Below are positions 1 through 8,544 of a stretch of 34,865 nucleotides of DNA, piece by piece. The position numbers and the translations under genes were made by a program. Each line of letters begins with the position of its first letter. Positions within the stretch are counted from its first letter, which is position 1. The notes beneath the pieces are model-generated. The model was not told where the DNA came from, did no database searches, and saw only the letters and a program-made list of their open reading frames with translations. Source of the DNA: an uncultured Bacteroidota bacterium (GTDB lineage: Bacteria > Bacteroidota > Bacteroidia > Flavobacteriales > Flavobacteriaceae); NCBI GenBank assembly GCA_902519075.1, contig CABYIO010000011.1:1-34865 (forward strand), written 5' to 3'.

Positions 1-1
1 A

Positions 2-2086
2 GAGTCACTAAAGGAAGAAGAAAATTTTTTATTAATTTCTGAATTTAACAAACTTGTAAACGAACAAATTAAAAACCAGCCCGCTCCTTTTATCTATGAA
101 AAAATAGGAACAAAATTCAGCCATTTTTTTATAGATGAATTTCAGGATACTTCAAAAATGCAATGGGACAACTTAAAGCCTCTTATTGAAAACTCTTTAT
201 CCTCTGAGAACTCAACATTAACCTTAGCAGGAGATCCTAAACAATCTATTTATAGGTGGAGGGGTGGTGACGTGGAAGAATTCATGAATCTTCTTGCCAA
301 TGAATCTCCTTTTTTCTGTGATAAAAACATAATCAATCTAAATACTAATTACAGAAGCTCAAAGGAAATTGTACATTTTAATAATTCACTATTTAAGCAT
401 ATTTCAGAATTATATGCTGATAACTCTGACTTACTTGAGATTTTAAACTTTCCAAAACAAAATTACTCTGATGCAGAAAAAGGGTACTTAAGTTTAAACT
501 TTTATGAGAAAAATAATAAAACTGACATTGAGCAATTTTATAATGTTCAAACCTTATCAAATATTAATGATCTAATCAAAAGAGGGTATTCGTATAAGAA
601 TATTTGTATCATTGTTAGAAAGAAAAAAGAGGGTGTAAAAATCGGAGATTATTTGACCGAAAATAACATTCCCATTATTTCGTCTGAGGTACTAAATCTA
701 TCGTCCAGTTCAGATATTAATTTAATTTTAAATCTCATTCGTTTTCATATTGAACAATCTGATTTTAATAAGATAAACTTATGTAAGTCATTATGTGAAT
801 TAAATTTTATAAATCAATTGAAAGAAGATTTCTTGATTGATATTTTAGAAAAGGACTTTAAAGTTATCAAAAAGCATATCACAATTGATAATTTTAATCT
901 GGAGCTAAAGCAATTAAATAGAGTATCAACATATGAAGCTCTGGAATATATCATTGATGAGTTTAAAATAATGAAAGATGGAAATGCATATGTTCAGTTT
1001 TTTCTGGATTTTGCTCATGAATACACCTATAAATTTCAAACCGGATTAAATGAATTTGTTGAATATTTTGAAGAAAAGAAAGAAAAATTAAATATTGTTA
1101 ATCCTCAGGGTGTAGATGCAGTTGAAATTATAACAATACATAAATCCAAAGGTTTAGAGTTTCCGGTCGTTATTTATCCTTATGCAAATATTAATATTCA
1201 TGGTGATTTAAATCCAAAAACATGGATAAATATTGAAGATGAAAAGGACATTGATTTAAAAAAATCACTAATTAATATTAATCAAGATTTAGAAAAAATC
1301 GATAAAGATTTATTTTCTAGTTATAGAATAAAATTAGAGATTGATAATATTAACTTATTGTATGTTGTTCTAACAAGAGCAGAACAAGAGCTCTATATAC
1401 TTTCTGATAAAATTATGGATCCCAAAGGAAATGAAAAGATCAATTTATACTCTGGTATTTTTATTAGTTATTTAAAAACAATAGGTGCTTGGGATAATTC
1501 TAAGTCCTCTTACGATTTTGGATTAAAAAGTTTAAACAAAGCAGAAATTAAAACAACTAAAAATTTAATTCAAAATCATGTTACAGTTAATTCTAGAATT
1601 AAACAAAATATAATAATTAGTTCAAAAAATTCTAATTCCTGGTTAAATGATTTTGAACATGCACAAGAAGAAGGAAATATTTTTCATGAAATAATGAAGG
1701 AAATACGCTCAGAAAAAGATGTTAAAATAGTTTTGAATAAATTCTACGATTTAGGAGTAATTGATGATGAGCAAAAAGAAAAATACAAAAGGAGTGTTTT
1801 GGAGGTTATAAATCATGCCGATTTGAATGAATACTATAATGAGGAATTAATTAGTTTTAACGAAAGAGAAATAATTTCAAAAAATGGAACAATATTAGTT
1901 CCTGACAGACTGGTTTTCCTTAATAATTCGGAAGTTTCTATAATAGATTACAAAACAGGATCAGAAAGTATATCTCATATAAATCAGCTAAATAATTACG
2001 AGGCTGTTTTAAAAGAAATGAATATAAAAGCGGTCGTAAAAATACTAATATATATAGCAGAAAAAATCAAAATTAAGTTTTGTTAG
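2..2086 (+). CDS. AddA/UvrD-like ATP-dependent helicase-nuclease, 5' truncated by window edge
   Basis: The reading frame is open from base 2, so the true start lies before the window; the first internal ATG (158) is not the start because the Walker B motif (FIDEFQDTS, bases 128-154) precedes it. The visible 694 residues carry superfamily 1 helicase motifs in order: Walker B, GDPKQSIYRWRGGD (about 230-271), a motif V-like TIHKSKGLEFPVV (about 1132-1170) and motif VI LLYVVLTRAEQE (about 1354-1390). A C-terminal RecB-type nuclease follows, with GNIFHE (about 1672), a PDR...IIDYKTG core (about 1900-1960) and a QLNNYE helix. This architecture is that of AddA, which with AddB processes double-strand ends for RecA-dependent repair. 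The AddB-like partner is downstream at 4363, separated by two OmpA genes. The Walker A region is outside the window. Role is inferred from motifs; the split layout leaves some doubt about strict AddAB partnership. Confidence 0.88.
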   Translation, partial: ESLKEEENFLLISEFNKLVNEQIKNQPAPFIYEKIGTKFSHFFIDEFQDTSKMQWDNLKPLIENSLSSENSTLTLAGDPKQSIYRWRGGDVEEFMNLLANESPFFCDKNIINLNTNYRSSKEIVHFNNSLFKHISELYADNSDLLEILNFPKQNYSDAEKGYLSLNFYEKNNKTDIEQFYNVQTLSNINDLIKRGYSYKNICIIVRKKKEGVKIGDYLTENNIPIISSEVLNLSSSSDINLILNLIRFHIEQSDFNKINLCKSLCELNFINQLKEDFLIDILEKDFKVIKKHITIDNFNLELKQLNRVSTYEALEYIIDEFKIMKDGNAYVQFFLDFAHEYTYKFQTGLNEFVEYFEEKKEKLNIVNPQGVDAVEIITIHKSKGLEFPVVIYPYANINIHGDLNPKTWINIEDEKDIDLKKSLININQDLEKIDKDLFSSYRIKLEIDNINLLYVVLTRAEQELYILSDKIMDPKGNEKINLYSGIFISYLKTIGAWDNSKSSYDFGLKSLNKAEIKTTKNLIQNHVTVNSRIKQNIIISSKNSNSWLNDFEHAQEEGNIFHEIMKEIRSEKDVKIVLNKFYDLGVIDDEQKEKYKRSVLEVINHADLNEYYNEELISFNEREIISKNGTILVPDRLVFLNNSEVSIIDYKTGSESISHINQLNNYEAVLKEMNIKAVVKILIYIAEKIKIKFC

Positions 2087-2178
2087 CAGTCTTTCCATAA
2101 AATACACGATATATTAATGTCAATTAATTTATCATTAGTTTAACCACTTTTATTATATTTTAATGTAAAATAATAGTC

Positions 2179-2796
2179 ATGAAAAAATTAATCGCCTTAT
2201 TAACATTTTTAATATTTATTATAAACTCCTCTGAAATTAGAGCTCAAGACGAAGACAATCCGTGGCAAATTAGTTTTGGAACTAACGCCGTTGATGTTGA
2301 AGCAGACACTAATACCTCAATTAACGAATTTTTCAATGTTGATGGAAGCTGGAATGTGTCAAAGTCTCCCATTTCCATGTTTTCTGTTTCAAAATATGTA
2401 GGAGGAAATTTATCATTTGGAGTTGGTGCATCTTTTAATAGTATTAAAAATTATGCAACAGGACGTGAATTACCTGGGGTAACTAATGATTATTTCTCGA
2501 TTGATGCAATGCTTAAATATGATTTATCTGAGTTTTTATCCGTTAAAGTTTTAGGCGCAACATTCGAACCTTTTGTTGGAGTTGGTCCTGGATGGACTTC
2601 TTTTAGTAATCAAGATGGATTAACCGCTAATTTATCTTTGGGAATTAATTATTGGCTTACAGAAACATTTGGGGTTGTAGCAATGTCAGAATATAAACAT
2701 AATCTTACAGATTTAGATCAAAGCTTAATGCTTGATGAAGGCGGAACCATGCGTTGGTCATTAATGTTTGTGATTAAATTTGGAAAATCTGAATAG
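2179..2796 (+). CDS. Short OmpA-type outer-membrane beta-barrel protein (barrel only)
   Basis: A 205-residue protein with an N-terminal signal peptide ending near RAQ (about residue 22), followed by an aromatic and glycine-rich barrel. It aligns without a gap for its first ~180 residues to the barrel of the next gene (MSEY.HN...[10 protein letters not shown]...KFG near both barrel ends). It stops exactly where the neighbour begins its calcium-binding TSP3 repeats, so it has neither the TSP3 linker nor the OmpA peptidoglycan-binding domain. The gene is probably a tandem duplicate that lost, or never had, the C-terminal part. No Bacteroidota promoter motif is clear in the 92 bp upstream. It likely sits in the outer membrane as a small barrel without a wall anchor; its specific function is unknown. 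Bases 2407-2495 are identical to 3126-3214 in the neighbour. Confidence 0.85.
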   Translation: MKKLIALLTFLIFIINSSEIRAQDEDNPWQISFGTNAVDVEADTNTSINEFFNVDGSWNVSKSPISMFSVSKYVGGNLSFGVGASFNSIKNYATGRELPGVTNDYFSIDAMLKYDLSEFLSVKVLGATFEPFVGVGPGWTSFSNQDGLTANLSLGINYWLTETFGVVAMSEYKHNLTDLDQSLMLDEGGTMRWSLMFVIKFGKSE

Positions 2797-2854
2797 AATT
2801 GAATATTAGTATTTTTCGCTGTTTTTTCTTAAAAATCACTACATTTACAGAGAA

Positions 2855-2872
2855 TTCCGTATTTTTGCGGAA
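2855..2872 (+). promoter_or_regulatory. Promoter -7 element framed by an inverted repeat, upstream of ompA
   Basis: TATTTTTG (2860-2867) matches the Bacteroidota -7 consensus TAnnTTTG and lies 31 bp before the ATG at 2898. It is exactly bracketed by TTCCG (2855-2859) and CGGAA (2868-2872), a perfect 5-bp inverted repeat. No convincing TTG -33 element is seen at the usual 17-23 bp spacing. The match to the -7 consensus is direct; use as a promoter is inferred. Confidence 0.5.
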
Positions 2873-2897
2873 AATATTAAATAGTAAATAAAAAATT

Positions 2898-4295
2898 ATG
2901 AAAAAATTTTACTCTCTATTCTTAACTACTATGTTAGTTTTTGGGCTTACTACTTTACAAGCTCAAGATAAGAATAACCCATGGCAATTTAGCTTTGGTA
3001 CAAACGCTATTGATGTGGAAGCTGACACTAATACACAATTTGCTGATTTCTTCGATGTAGATGAAAATTGGAATACAGCTAAGTCTCCAATCTCAATGTT
3101 TACAATCTCTAAATATATCGGTGATAATTTATCATTTGGAGTTGGTGCATCTTTTAATAGTATTAAAAATTATGCAACAGGACGTGAATTACCTGGGGTA
3201 ACTAATGATTATTTTAATGTTGACGCAATGTTAAAATATGATTTATCTGATGCTCTTCCTATTAGAGTTTTAGGTATGGACTTTGAGCCGTTTGTTGGTG
3301 TTGGTCCAGGATGGACATGGTTTGACGAACAGGATGGTTTAACAGGTAACTTATCAGTTGGTGTTAACTACTGGTTTAATGATGTATTTGGTTTCACTTT
3401 GATGTCTGAGTACAGACATAACATGGACGATCTTCAAAGATGGAAAACACCTATTTTAGATGAAGGTGGAACTATGAGATGGTCAGCTATGCTTTCTGTT
3501 AAATTTGGTGGAACAGATACTGATGGTGATGGAATCTATGATGATCACGATGAGTGTCCAGAGGTTCCTGGATTAGAAGAATTTAACGGATGTCCTGACA
3601 CTGACGGTGATGGAATCCAAGACAGTGAAGATGACTGTCCAATGGAAGCTGGTTTAGCTGAGTTTAATGGCTGTCCTGATACAGACGGTGATGGAATTTC
3701 AGATAATAAAGACAGGTGTCCTACAGTTGCTGGTCTAGAAAGTATGGGTGGTTGTCCTGATACAGACGGTGATGGTATTACTGATGGTCAAGATGCTTGT
3801 CCTAAAGTTGCTGGTCCAAGAGGAAATAGAGGTTGTCCTTGGCCTGATACAGACGGTGACAGCGTAGTAGATAAAGACGATAATTGTCCAGAAGTTCCTG
3901 GTACAGTTGCTAATAATGGTTGTCCAGAAGGTCCAACTGCTGATGATATGGCAAAAATTACTGAACTTTCGAGAGGTATTCAGTTTGCATTTGGTGCCAC
4001 TACCTTCACAGAAGGTACACCTCCTGTTCTTGATGCAATTGTTTCAATCATACTAAAATACCCAGATGCTAACTTTAGTGTTGAAGGTCATACTGATAGT
4101 AAAGGAACAAATGGATTTAATCAAACGCTTTCAGAGAGAAGAGCTGCAGCTGTTGTAGATTATTTATCTACAAGAAATGTTTCTACAGACAGATTAAATG
4201 CAGTTGGTTTTGGTGAAAACAATCCAATTGACACTAATATTAATTCTGCTGGAAGAGCAAATAATAGAAGAGTTGAGATTTTATTTGTAAAATAA
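2898..4295 (+). CDS. OmpA family protein with five TSP3 repeats
   Basis: A 465-residue outer-membrane protein. Residues 1-23 form a signal peptide (cleavage near QAQ). A beta-barrel of about 180 residues follows. Five thrombospondin type 3 repeats (DTDGDGI..D..D.CP...G....GCP) run from about residue 207 to 343; such repeats bind calcium. An OmpA/MotB peptidoglycan-binding domain occupies about 355-465, with the signatures [18 protein letters not shown], and [10 protein letters not shown] at the C-terminus. This is the standard architecture of the abundant OmpA protein of Flavobacteriia, which anchors the outer membrane to the cell wall. A TATTTTTG -7 element lies 31 bp before the ATG and a strong hairpin terminator follows, so it is probably expressed as a single gene. 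It lies between the AddA-like and AddB-like genes and is paralogous to the gene before it. Confidence 0.95.
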   Translation: MKKFYSLFLTTMLVFGLTTLQAQDKNNPWQFSFGTNAIDVEADTNTQFADFFDVDENWNTAKSPISMFTISKYIGDNLSFGVGASFNSIKNYATGRELPGVTNDYFNVDAMLKYDLSDALPIRVLGMDFEPFVGVGPGWTWFDEQDGLTGNLSVGVNYWFNDVFGFTLMSEYRHNMDDLQRWKTPILDEGGTMRWSAMLSVKFGGTDTDGDGIYDDHDECPEVPGLEEFNGCPDTDGDGIQDSEDDCPMEAGLAEFNGCPDTDGDGISDNKDRCPTVAGLESMGGCPDTDGDGITDGQDACPKVAGPRGNRGCPWPDTDGDSVVDKDDNCPEVPGTVANNGCPEGPTADDMAKITELSRGIQFAFGATTFTEGTPPVLDAIVSIILKYPDANFSVEGHTDSKGTNGFNQTLSERRAAAVVDYLSTRNVSTDRLNAVGFGENNPIDTNINSAGRANNRRVEILFVK

Positions 4296-4318
4296 GACTC
4301 TAGCCTACATACTATATT

Positions 4319-4353
4319 AAAAAACGCTTCGCATTTAGCGAAGCGTTTTTTAT
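4319..4353 (+). terminator. Rho-independent terminator after the OmpA gene
   Basis: A 12-bp perfect stem (4321-4332 with 4338-4349, core ACGCTTCGC/GCGAAGCGT) closes an ATTTA loop and is followed by a T-rich tract. It lies 25 bp after the OmpA stop and 10 bp before the ATG of the AddB-like gene, so it should insulate that gene from OmpA transcription. Confidence 0.9.
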
Positions 4354-4362
4354 TTTTATAAG

Positions 4363-7047
4363 ATGCACCATTTTATAAAAAATGTTATTGAAAAAATATT
4401 TGCGGATAAGACACTAAATATTTCAAATAGCATTATTATACTTCCAAACAAAAGATCTAAGGTTTTCCTAAAAAAGGAAATTAGTAATGTTTCAAAGAAA
4501 ACAATAATTGCTCCAAAAATTTATGACATAGAAGAGTTTATGTCGGTAATTTCAGGAATAGAAAAAATTTCAGATACAGAACTACTTTTTGAATTTTATA
4601 ATGTTTACTCTACTCAAACTAAGGATGATAAGGAAACTTTTGAGGAGTTTATTTCATGGGCTAAAACGCTTTTAAAAGATTACAATGAAATTGATAGGGA
4701 ACTCTGTAATACTGAATCGCTATTTGATTATTTAAGAGCATTTAAGGATTTAACTCATTGGTCGAGTTATGAAAAAGAAACTAAACTAATCAAAAACTAT
4801 AAAGAGTTTTGGAAAAAAATTAAAGTTTATCACAATGATTTAAATGTTAGATTAACTATACTAAGAAGAGGTTATCAAGGATTAATTTATCGAGAAGCTG
4901 TAGAAAGAATCCAAAGCTATATTGAAAGTACATCAGATATCAATCATATTTTTATAGGTTTTAATGCACTCAGTAAATCAGAATCTGAAATTATACAAGA
5001 AATTATAAGCAAAAATGGAGAAATATACTGGGATATTGACAAACAATATCTAAACTCAGAATATAATAATGCTTGTTTATTTATTCAATCTTACTTGAAA
5101 AATTGGTCATACTATAAAAACAATGATTTAGAAATATTTTCTGATGACTATAAAAGGAGAAAGAATATTCAAGCTATAGGAACTCCAAAAAATATTGGCC
5201 AGGTAAAATATGTTGGCGAATTGCTTAATTCATTGAGCTCAGATGAAATTGATGATACGGCGATTGTTTTAGGTGATGAAAGAATGCTTATTCCTCTTAT
5301 TAACTCTATTCCATCGAATGTTAAGAATATAAATGTTACGATGGGATACCCCTTGAAAAATTCTAATATCTTTTCATTTTTTTATCTATTATTACGAATT
5401 CATTCTAAAAATCAATCTACCTTTTACTATAAATATATATTGTCAATTTTATCTCATGAACTAATTGCTCCAATTCTAAATAAAAGTACAGACATATGTC
5501 AAATGATTAAGAAAGAGAATCTTATTTATATGACTATGAATGAAATCATAGAAATTGATAAAGGAAATAAGGGAATTTTCAAATTACTTTTTTCAAAATG
5601 GAAAGATGCTGATGAAGGGATAAGCTCATGTCTTCAATTAATAGAACTTATAAAAAAATATTATTCAAAAAATCCAAAAGATGATTTTATAAATCTAGAA
5701 TTATTATATAATATCAATAAGATATTCATGCAAATAAAAATTTCAAGCAAAAAATTTAATTATCTAAAAAGTATAAATTCATTAAAAGTAATTTTTAAAG
5801 AACTATGTGAAATGAGTTCTACTCCATTTAATGGAGAGCCCATTAAAGGCCTTCAAATTATGGGAATGCTTGAAACTAGACTGTTGAATTATAAAAATAT
5901 AATCATTACTTCAATGAATGAAGGTGTTCTTCCTGTAGGTAATAATACTAATAGTTTTATTCCATTTGAAATTAAGAAAGAGAATAATCTTCAAACTTTT
6001 AAAGAAAAAGATGCTGTTTTTGCATATCATTTCTACAGATTAATTCAAAGAGCACAAAACATATGGATGCTTTATAATACGGAGCCAGATAGCATGAATA
6101 ATGGAGAAATAAGTAGGTTTATAACTCAAATCGAAGTAGAGGGAATTCATAATGTGAATGCAAATATATTAGTAGCTCGAACACCCGTAAAATATAAAAA
6201 TGAAATAGTCTATAATAAAACAAAGGCAGTTCAAAAAAAATTAGAGACAATATTTAGTAATGGTATTAGTGCTTCAATGTTGTGTTTATATTCTCTGGAT
6301 AAAATCAAATTTTTTGAAAATTATATTCTAGGACTAAAGAAAGAAAAAGTAGAAGAAACAATTGCTTCAAGTACATTAGGTAATATAATACATGATTCAT
6401 TAGAATTGCTGTACAAGGAAATTGTTGGTAATTATCTAGATATTAAATCATTAGAAAAATTAAAGGATAGTATTAATAGCTGTGTAGTAAGTAATGCTGA
6501 GAAGTATGTAAGGACTAGAAACTTAAAAAAAGGTAAAAACGTAATTATAATTGAAACAGCAAAAAAATATGTAGAAAGTGTGATAGATATTGATTTAAAG
6601 GAGTTAACTGACGGAAATACGATTAAGATTATTTCAATAGAAAAAGAGTTTAGGTCTGAATTGATCGGAGAAGGGAAAAAATATAAAATTAGAGGAAAAA
6701 TAGATAGAGTAGACGAAAAAAACGGAGAACTAAGAATAATAGATTACAAAAGTGGGAAAAAACTATACAAGAGAAATTTAGAAGTGAAAGATATCAAAGA
6801 AATAAGAAATGAAAAAGGAATCTATAACCTTCAGCTATTAATTTATATGATAGGGGTATATAAGGAGTTAGATGCAAAATATATTAAAAGCGGGATAATT
6901 TCATTAAAAAACATAAATGAAGGAGTTTTGGTAGGTGTTTTCGAAGGAAAAAACAGTCTAAGCATTGAAAATATAAAAACTTATGAAAAAGAAATAATAT
7001 CATTGATAAATGATATTTTGGATCTGAAAATTGAATTTAAAAATTAA
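4363..7047 (+). CDS. AddB-like PD-(D/E)XK nuclease
   Basis: An 894-residue protein. The N-terminus holds IIILPNKRS (about residues 24-32), which corresponds to the degenerate nucleotide-binding segment of AddB-like proteins. The middle carries a helicase-like remnant (IIITSMNEGVLP). The C-terminal third is a RecB-type nuclease: GNIIH (673-677), GKIDRVD (about 780), the core IIDYKSG with D794 and K796, and a QLLIY helix near 823. The segment before the nuclease (SASMLCLYSLDKIKFF) lacks the Cys that many AddB proteins use for an iron-sulfur cluster, so no cluster is predicted. It probably partners the AddA-like protein ending at 2086 in double-strand-end processing. It starts 10 bp after the OmpA terminator, so its promoter must overlap that region or transcription reads through. 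Confidence 0.85.
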   Translation: MHHFIKNVIEKIFADKTLNISNSIIILPNKRSKVFLKKEISNVSKKTIIAPKIYDIEEFMSVISGIEKISDTELLFEFYNVYSTQTKDDKETFEEFISWAKTLLKDYNEIDRELCNTESLFDYLRAFKDLTHWSSYEKETKLIKNYKEFWKKIKVYHNDLNVRLTILRRGYQGLIYREAVERIQSYIESTSDINHIFIGFNALSKSESEIIQEIISKNGEIYWDIDKQYLNSEYNNACLFIQSYLKNWSYYKNNDLEIFSDDYKRRKNIQAIGTPKNIGQVKYVGELLNSLSSDEIDDTAIVLGDERMLIPLINSIPSNVKNINVTMGYPLKNSNIFSFFYLLLRIHSKNQSTFYYKYILSILSHELIAPILNKSTDICQMIKKENLIYMTMNEIIEIDKGNKGIFKLLFSKWKDADEGISSCLQLIELIKKYYSKNPKDDFINLELLYNINKIFMQIKISSKKFNYLKSINSLKVIFKELCEMSSTPFNGEPIKGLQIMGMLETRLLNYKNIIITSMNEGVLPVGNNTNSFIPFEIKKENNLQTFKEKDAVFAYHFYRLIQRAQNIWMLYNTEPDSMNNGEISRFITQIEVEGIHNVNANILVARTPVKYKNEIVYNKTKAVQKKLETIFSNGISASMLCLYSLDKIKFFENYILGLKKEKVEETIASSTLGNIIHDSLELLYKEIVGNYLDIKSLEKLKDSINSCVVSNAEKYVRTRNLKKGKNVIIIETAKKYVESVIDIDLKELTDGNTIKIISIEKEFRSELIGEGKKYKIRGKIDRVDEKNGELRIIDYKSGKKLYKRNLEVKDIKEIRNEKGIYNLQLLIYMIGVYKELDAKYIKSGIISLKNINEGVLVGVFEGKNSLSIENIKTYEKEIISLINDILDLKIEFKN

Positions 7048-7088
7048 TATTTTAACTTAAATAAAATGCTTGAATAAAATTCAAAATT

Positions 7089-7118
7089 TTGAATATAAAA
7101 TAATATTATTTATATTTA
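7089..7118 (+). promoter_or_regulatory. Weak promoter candidate for the recombinase-like gene
   Basis: TTG (7089-7091) is followed after 19 bp by TATATTTA (7111-7118), one mismatch from TAnnTTTG. It would give a leader of about 50 nt before the ATG at 7177. In such AT-rich DNA a chance match is quite possible. Confidence 0.3.
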
Positions 7119-7176
7119 CATCATCAATAAAATTAAAAATATATATGAATTACGATGAATTATTTTATGTAAAGTT

Positions 7177-8544
7177 ATGAACATAAAAATAACAAAATCT
7201 ACATACAAAACAAAAGAGAATAAAAGAGCTATAATATATGATTGTAGTGCAAAAAATTACAGGAAAAAGATAAATACAGGTGTATTTGTAGAAGATGGAT
7301 ATTTAGATAAGTCGGGAATTACTCTTTCTATAGCGTTAAATATTACGTTAGAAAAACTTAAAAATAAAAAGGAAGATGCTTTAGCTAAATATTTAGAAAA
7401 CAATTGGTCATTTACTGAGCTTGAGGATTACTTGAGAAAAGGAATTGACATTTATTCAATTGAGGAATATGTGAAAAATGACTTTGTAAAAAATAAAAAT
7501 ATAATAACTGGAAACGATTATTTTAATGTGATCAAGGTCTTTAAAAAGCATTTAAATAAAGTAAATATTAGCTTTAATGACCTTTTAGAAGACAATACAA
7601 TACTAGAATTCAAATTAAAAGCACAAAGAAATGGTGTAAAAGTTTCATCGGTTAACTCATACATAAAAAAAATTGGAGTAATTATGAATCAAGCCTATCG
7701 TGATGGATTTATTACAAGAAGGTTTGTTATACCCAAATACGTTCTTGAACATCGAGAAAAAAGATTACATAAAGTATTATTCGATAAGGATAAGTTTATA
7801 GAAGCAATAAACAAATCAGATAATATATTTCAGATTCAATCACTTTCAATTTTTTTAATGCTTATAATTTGCGGTGGAATGAAGCCTTCTGATTTGGTAA
7901 ATTACGAAGTTCACAATAACCATGATAAAAATGATTTACTTGGATCAATGATATATGGAAATAATAGCAGATTTTTAAAATTTAAGAAATCTAATAAGGG
8001 GGTCATATTTAAATATATAAAACTAGATTATATAAAAATTAAAATTATTGAACTAGTCAAAACATTATTTTATATAACTCATCACAAAAAATATCCTCAT
8101 ATCATTTCTTCTTACTCAAGCCAATATAAAATATTCGATTTTGATATTGAAAAAGAAAATAACCTTTACAGAAATCTTTGGAACTTTTATCAGGTTAAAA
8201 TAAAAGAGGTCTATCATTTAAAATTCAGCGATGCCAAAGGAATTTATTTCGATAAATTAAATACTATTGAAATGAATAAAATAACAAGTGATATTTTATT
8301 TGCTAGGGTTAAGGAGGTTGAGCTTATTAGTTACGAAAAAACAAATATTTTAAAAGAAGACATTGAAAAATGTGAAAAGAAAATTTCAAGAATATTATCA
8401 GTGAATGAGCTGTTTCAAGTTATAATAAATAAACTAATTTTTTTAGGTGTTGACTTAAACAACATCTCATTAAGCAATGTAAAAACTCCTATGGAATTTT
8501 CAAGTTTTTTATTAGAAATCAATAAGTATCGTACAGGCTTATAA
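7177..8544 (+). CDS. Tyrosine-recombinase-fold protein with substituted catalytic residues
   Basis: A 455-residue protein laid out like a Bacteroidota integrase: an arm-binding-like N-terminus (residues 1-60), a SAM-like core-binding domain (about 95-180, NYFNVIKVFKKHL...SSVNSYIKKIGVIMNQAYRDGFI), then a region resembling the catalytic domain. At the expected places the residues are changed: GGMKPSDL has K236 for Arg I, FSDAK has S351 and K354 for HxxR, and R377 replaces the second His. Tyr386 is present, 32 residues after K354 and 9 after R377, the same spacing as in XerD (R247, H270, Y279). The conserved beta-hairpin Lys may be K271. A Lys-rich extension of about 70 residues follows the Tyr. 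No attachment-site repeats were seen. It could be a DNA-binding protein derived from an integrase, or a decaying one, though the frame is fully open. It overlaps the convergent GH2 gene by 26 bp. Confidence 0.65.
   Translation: MNIKITKSTYKTKENKRAIIYDCSAKNYRKKINTGVFVEDGYLDKSGITLSIALNITLEKLKNKKEDALAKYLENNWSFTELEDYLRKGIDIYSIEEYVKNDFVKNKNIITGNDYFNVIKVFKKHLNKVNISFNDLLEDNTILEFKLKAQRNGVKVSSVNSYIKKIGVIMNQAYRDGFITRRFVIPKYVLEHREKRLHKVLFDKDKFIEAINKSDNIFQIQSLSIFLMLIICGGMKPSDLVNYEVHNNHDKNDLLGSMIYGNNSRFLKFKKSNKGVIFKYIKLDYIKIKIIELVKTLFYITHHKKYPHIISSYSSQYKIFDFDIEKENNLYRNLWNFYQVKIKEVYHLKFSDAKGIYFDKLNTIEMNKITSDILFARVKEVELISYEKTNILKEDIEKCEKKISRILSVNELFQVIINKLIFLGVDLNNISLSNVKTPMEFSSFLLEINKYRTGL

Noticed and set aside
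3517-3930. Tandem DNA repeats in OmpA
   Set aside because: They are the coding sequence of the TSP3 repeats and vary at the DNA level; not a separate repeat element.
7177-8544. Active integrase with an island bounded by attachment sites
   Set aside because: Catalytic residues are substituted, no direct repeats flank the gene and it is not beside the tRNA.
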